This document shows, one piece after another, positions 63,421-64,000 of a stretch of 64,000 nt of DNA. Source of the DNA: Haliotis asinina (Eukaryota; Mollusca; Gastropoda; Lepetellida; Haliotidae). Within the stretch, counting starts at the first letter, position 1. Every line of letters starts with the position of its first letter. The notes under the pieces were generated by a model. That model saw only the letters and a program-made list of their open reading frames with translations, had not been told where the DNA came from and did not search any database. The stretch covers positions 23,131,118 to 23,195,117 of the forward strand of contig NC_090280.1 of assembly GCF_037392515.1 (NCBI RefSeq). The letters are read 5' to 3'. Made by a program: the position numbers and the translations under genes.

Positions 63421-63885
63421 CTCGTAATCATGTAGAGGTAAGAAATCGTTGTTGGAAGCACGAGGTACATCACTGAAGTCGATGCTTAATCTCTCTGCCA
63501 TCACAGTAAGGTAGTCGCCACATCTGTAATTACAACATTACGCTTATATTGCCCTTAATTTTGACTTGTCCATAAGTGCCTGCATTTTTCTTTCAAGTAG
63601 TGTGCAATGGAAATCACCTCCCACTTCAACCATGATCATACATTTCCTACCCTTTTTTAACAAACTGTGCATAAGTTACATAGATACAATTGTTACTTTT
63701 TCAGTCATTTCCACAGTTAATCTGTGAAGGCTTATAGTCTAAGATTTCTGAAGTAAGTTGAGTAAATGGTGTTTCACACCAAAGACAACAATCGTTAATA
63801 TGCTGACTTGTTCTCTGGTTATTACGATGTCTGACATACGAGTCCAGATGAAAACGTAAAAACATGTACCTGTTGTCCTGGTTCT
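63340..63885 (-). CDS. Gene 4, Ig-domain receptor, last two exons
   Basis: Microexon 63885-63870 (AGAACCAGGACAACAG, both splice sites intact) and terminal exon 63523-63340, reading CGDYLTVMAERLSIDFSDVP, RASNNDFLPLHDYELPLREQ, FHIYTSLYPS and stop at 63342-63340. Almost the same as gene 2; differences include SID for SHD and ELPL for ERVL, so the third YxxV motif of gene 2 becomes YELP. The remainder lies beyond the right edge; by analogy a hydrophobic exon should come next. Confidence 0.78.
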
Positions 63886-64000
63886 CTGCAAGTAAAACAA
63901 AAGACAAACTTGAACATTTCTGAACAGATCGGTTCGTCCACACAGAGTAACAGTAAAGAATAAGTCGCTTTTAGAATAGTCCATCAACATCACCAAAACC

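Overview
The window is nuclear DNA of a marine gastropod, most likely an abalone-type vetigastropod. This rests on the exon-intron architecture (short phase-1 exons with GT/AG borders), the high repeat load, and a SINE ending in (CTCA)n that I recall as abundant in Haliotis. The species call is recollection plus inference; no database search was possible.

The real gene content is one family: tandem copies of a type I membrane receptor with immunoglobulin (Ig) domains, all on the minus strand. The model, 5' to 3', is a leader exon, a V-like Ig exon (354 nt), a C2-like Ig exon (300 nt), a second C2-like Ig exon (about 264 nt), a transmembrane exon (123 nt), then two copies of a 22-nt microexon plus a 56-nt tyrosine exon, a second hydrophobic exon (117 nt), a 16-nt microexon, and a terminal exon with the stop. 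Every junction I could place agrees in phase. Gene 1 (left, partial) has its leader, V and first C2 exon at 3.69-0.18 kb. Gene 2 (31.3-12.4 kb) has all exons but carries a stop at the end of its second C2 domain and has lost a splice acceptor. Gene 3 (54.4-44.4 kb) is complete and open, with a predicted product of 522 residues (483 if the second hydrophobic exon is skipped). Gene 4 (right, partial) shows only its last two exons at 63.9-63.3 kb. Extra leader or V cassettes, mostly dead, lie at 7, 39.4, 53.8 and 57-58 kb.

The cytoplasmic part carries two acidic DG(G/S)YxE(I/M) motifs that resemble hemITAMs, plus several Yxx(L/V) motifs. The family therefore looks like signalling, possibly immune or recognition, receptors. 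The V-like domain lacks the usual B-strand cysteine in every copy.

Layout: 0-13 kb and 52.2-64 kb are a recent segmental duplication, very similar by eye over 7.5-13 versus 58-64 kb and including the same LINE insertion. The 12-20 kb and 44-53 kb blocks are an older pair. The 31-36.6 kb and 39.3-44 kb blocks are duplicated intergenic DNA. The 20-30.6 kb stretch is a repeat-filled intron of gene 2 with no recognisable gene.

Mobile elements: two copies of a 5'-truncated LINE, an I/Jockey-like LINE (37-39.3 kb), a LINE 3' fragment (33.4-34.2 kb), a Penelope-like element (41.1-42.2 kb), a Tc1/mariner fragment (2.4 kb), a putative solo LTR inside a V pseudo-exon (57 kb), many SINE copies, palindromic foldback elements, and a striking family of CGAGA-rich hairpin repeats at 21, 23.3 and 27.2 kb.
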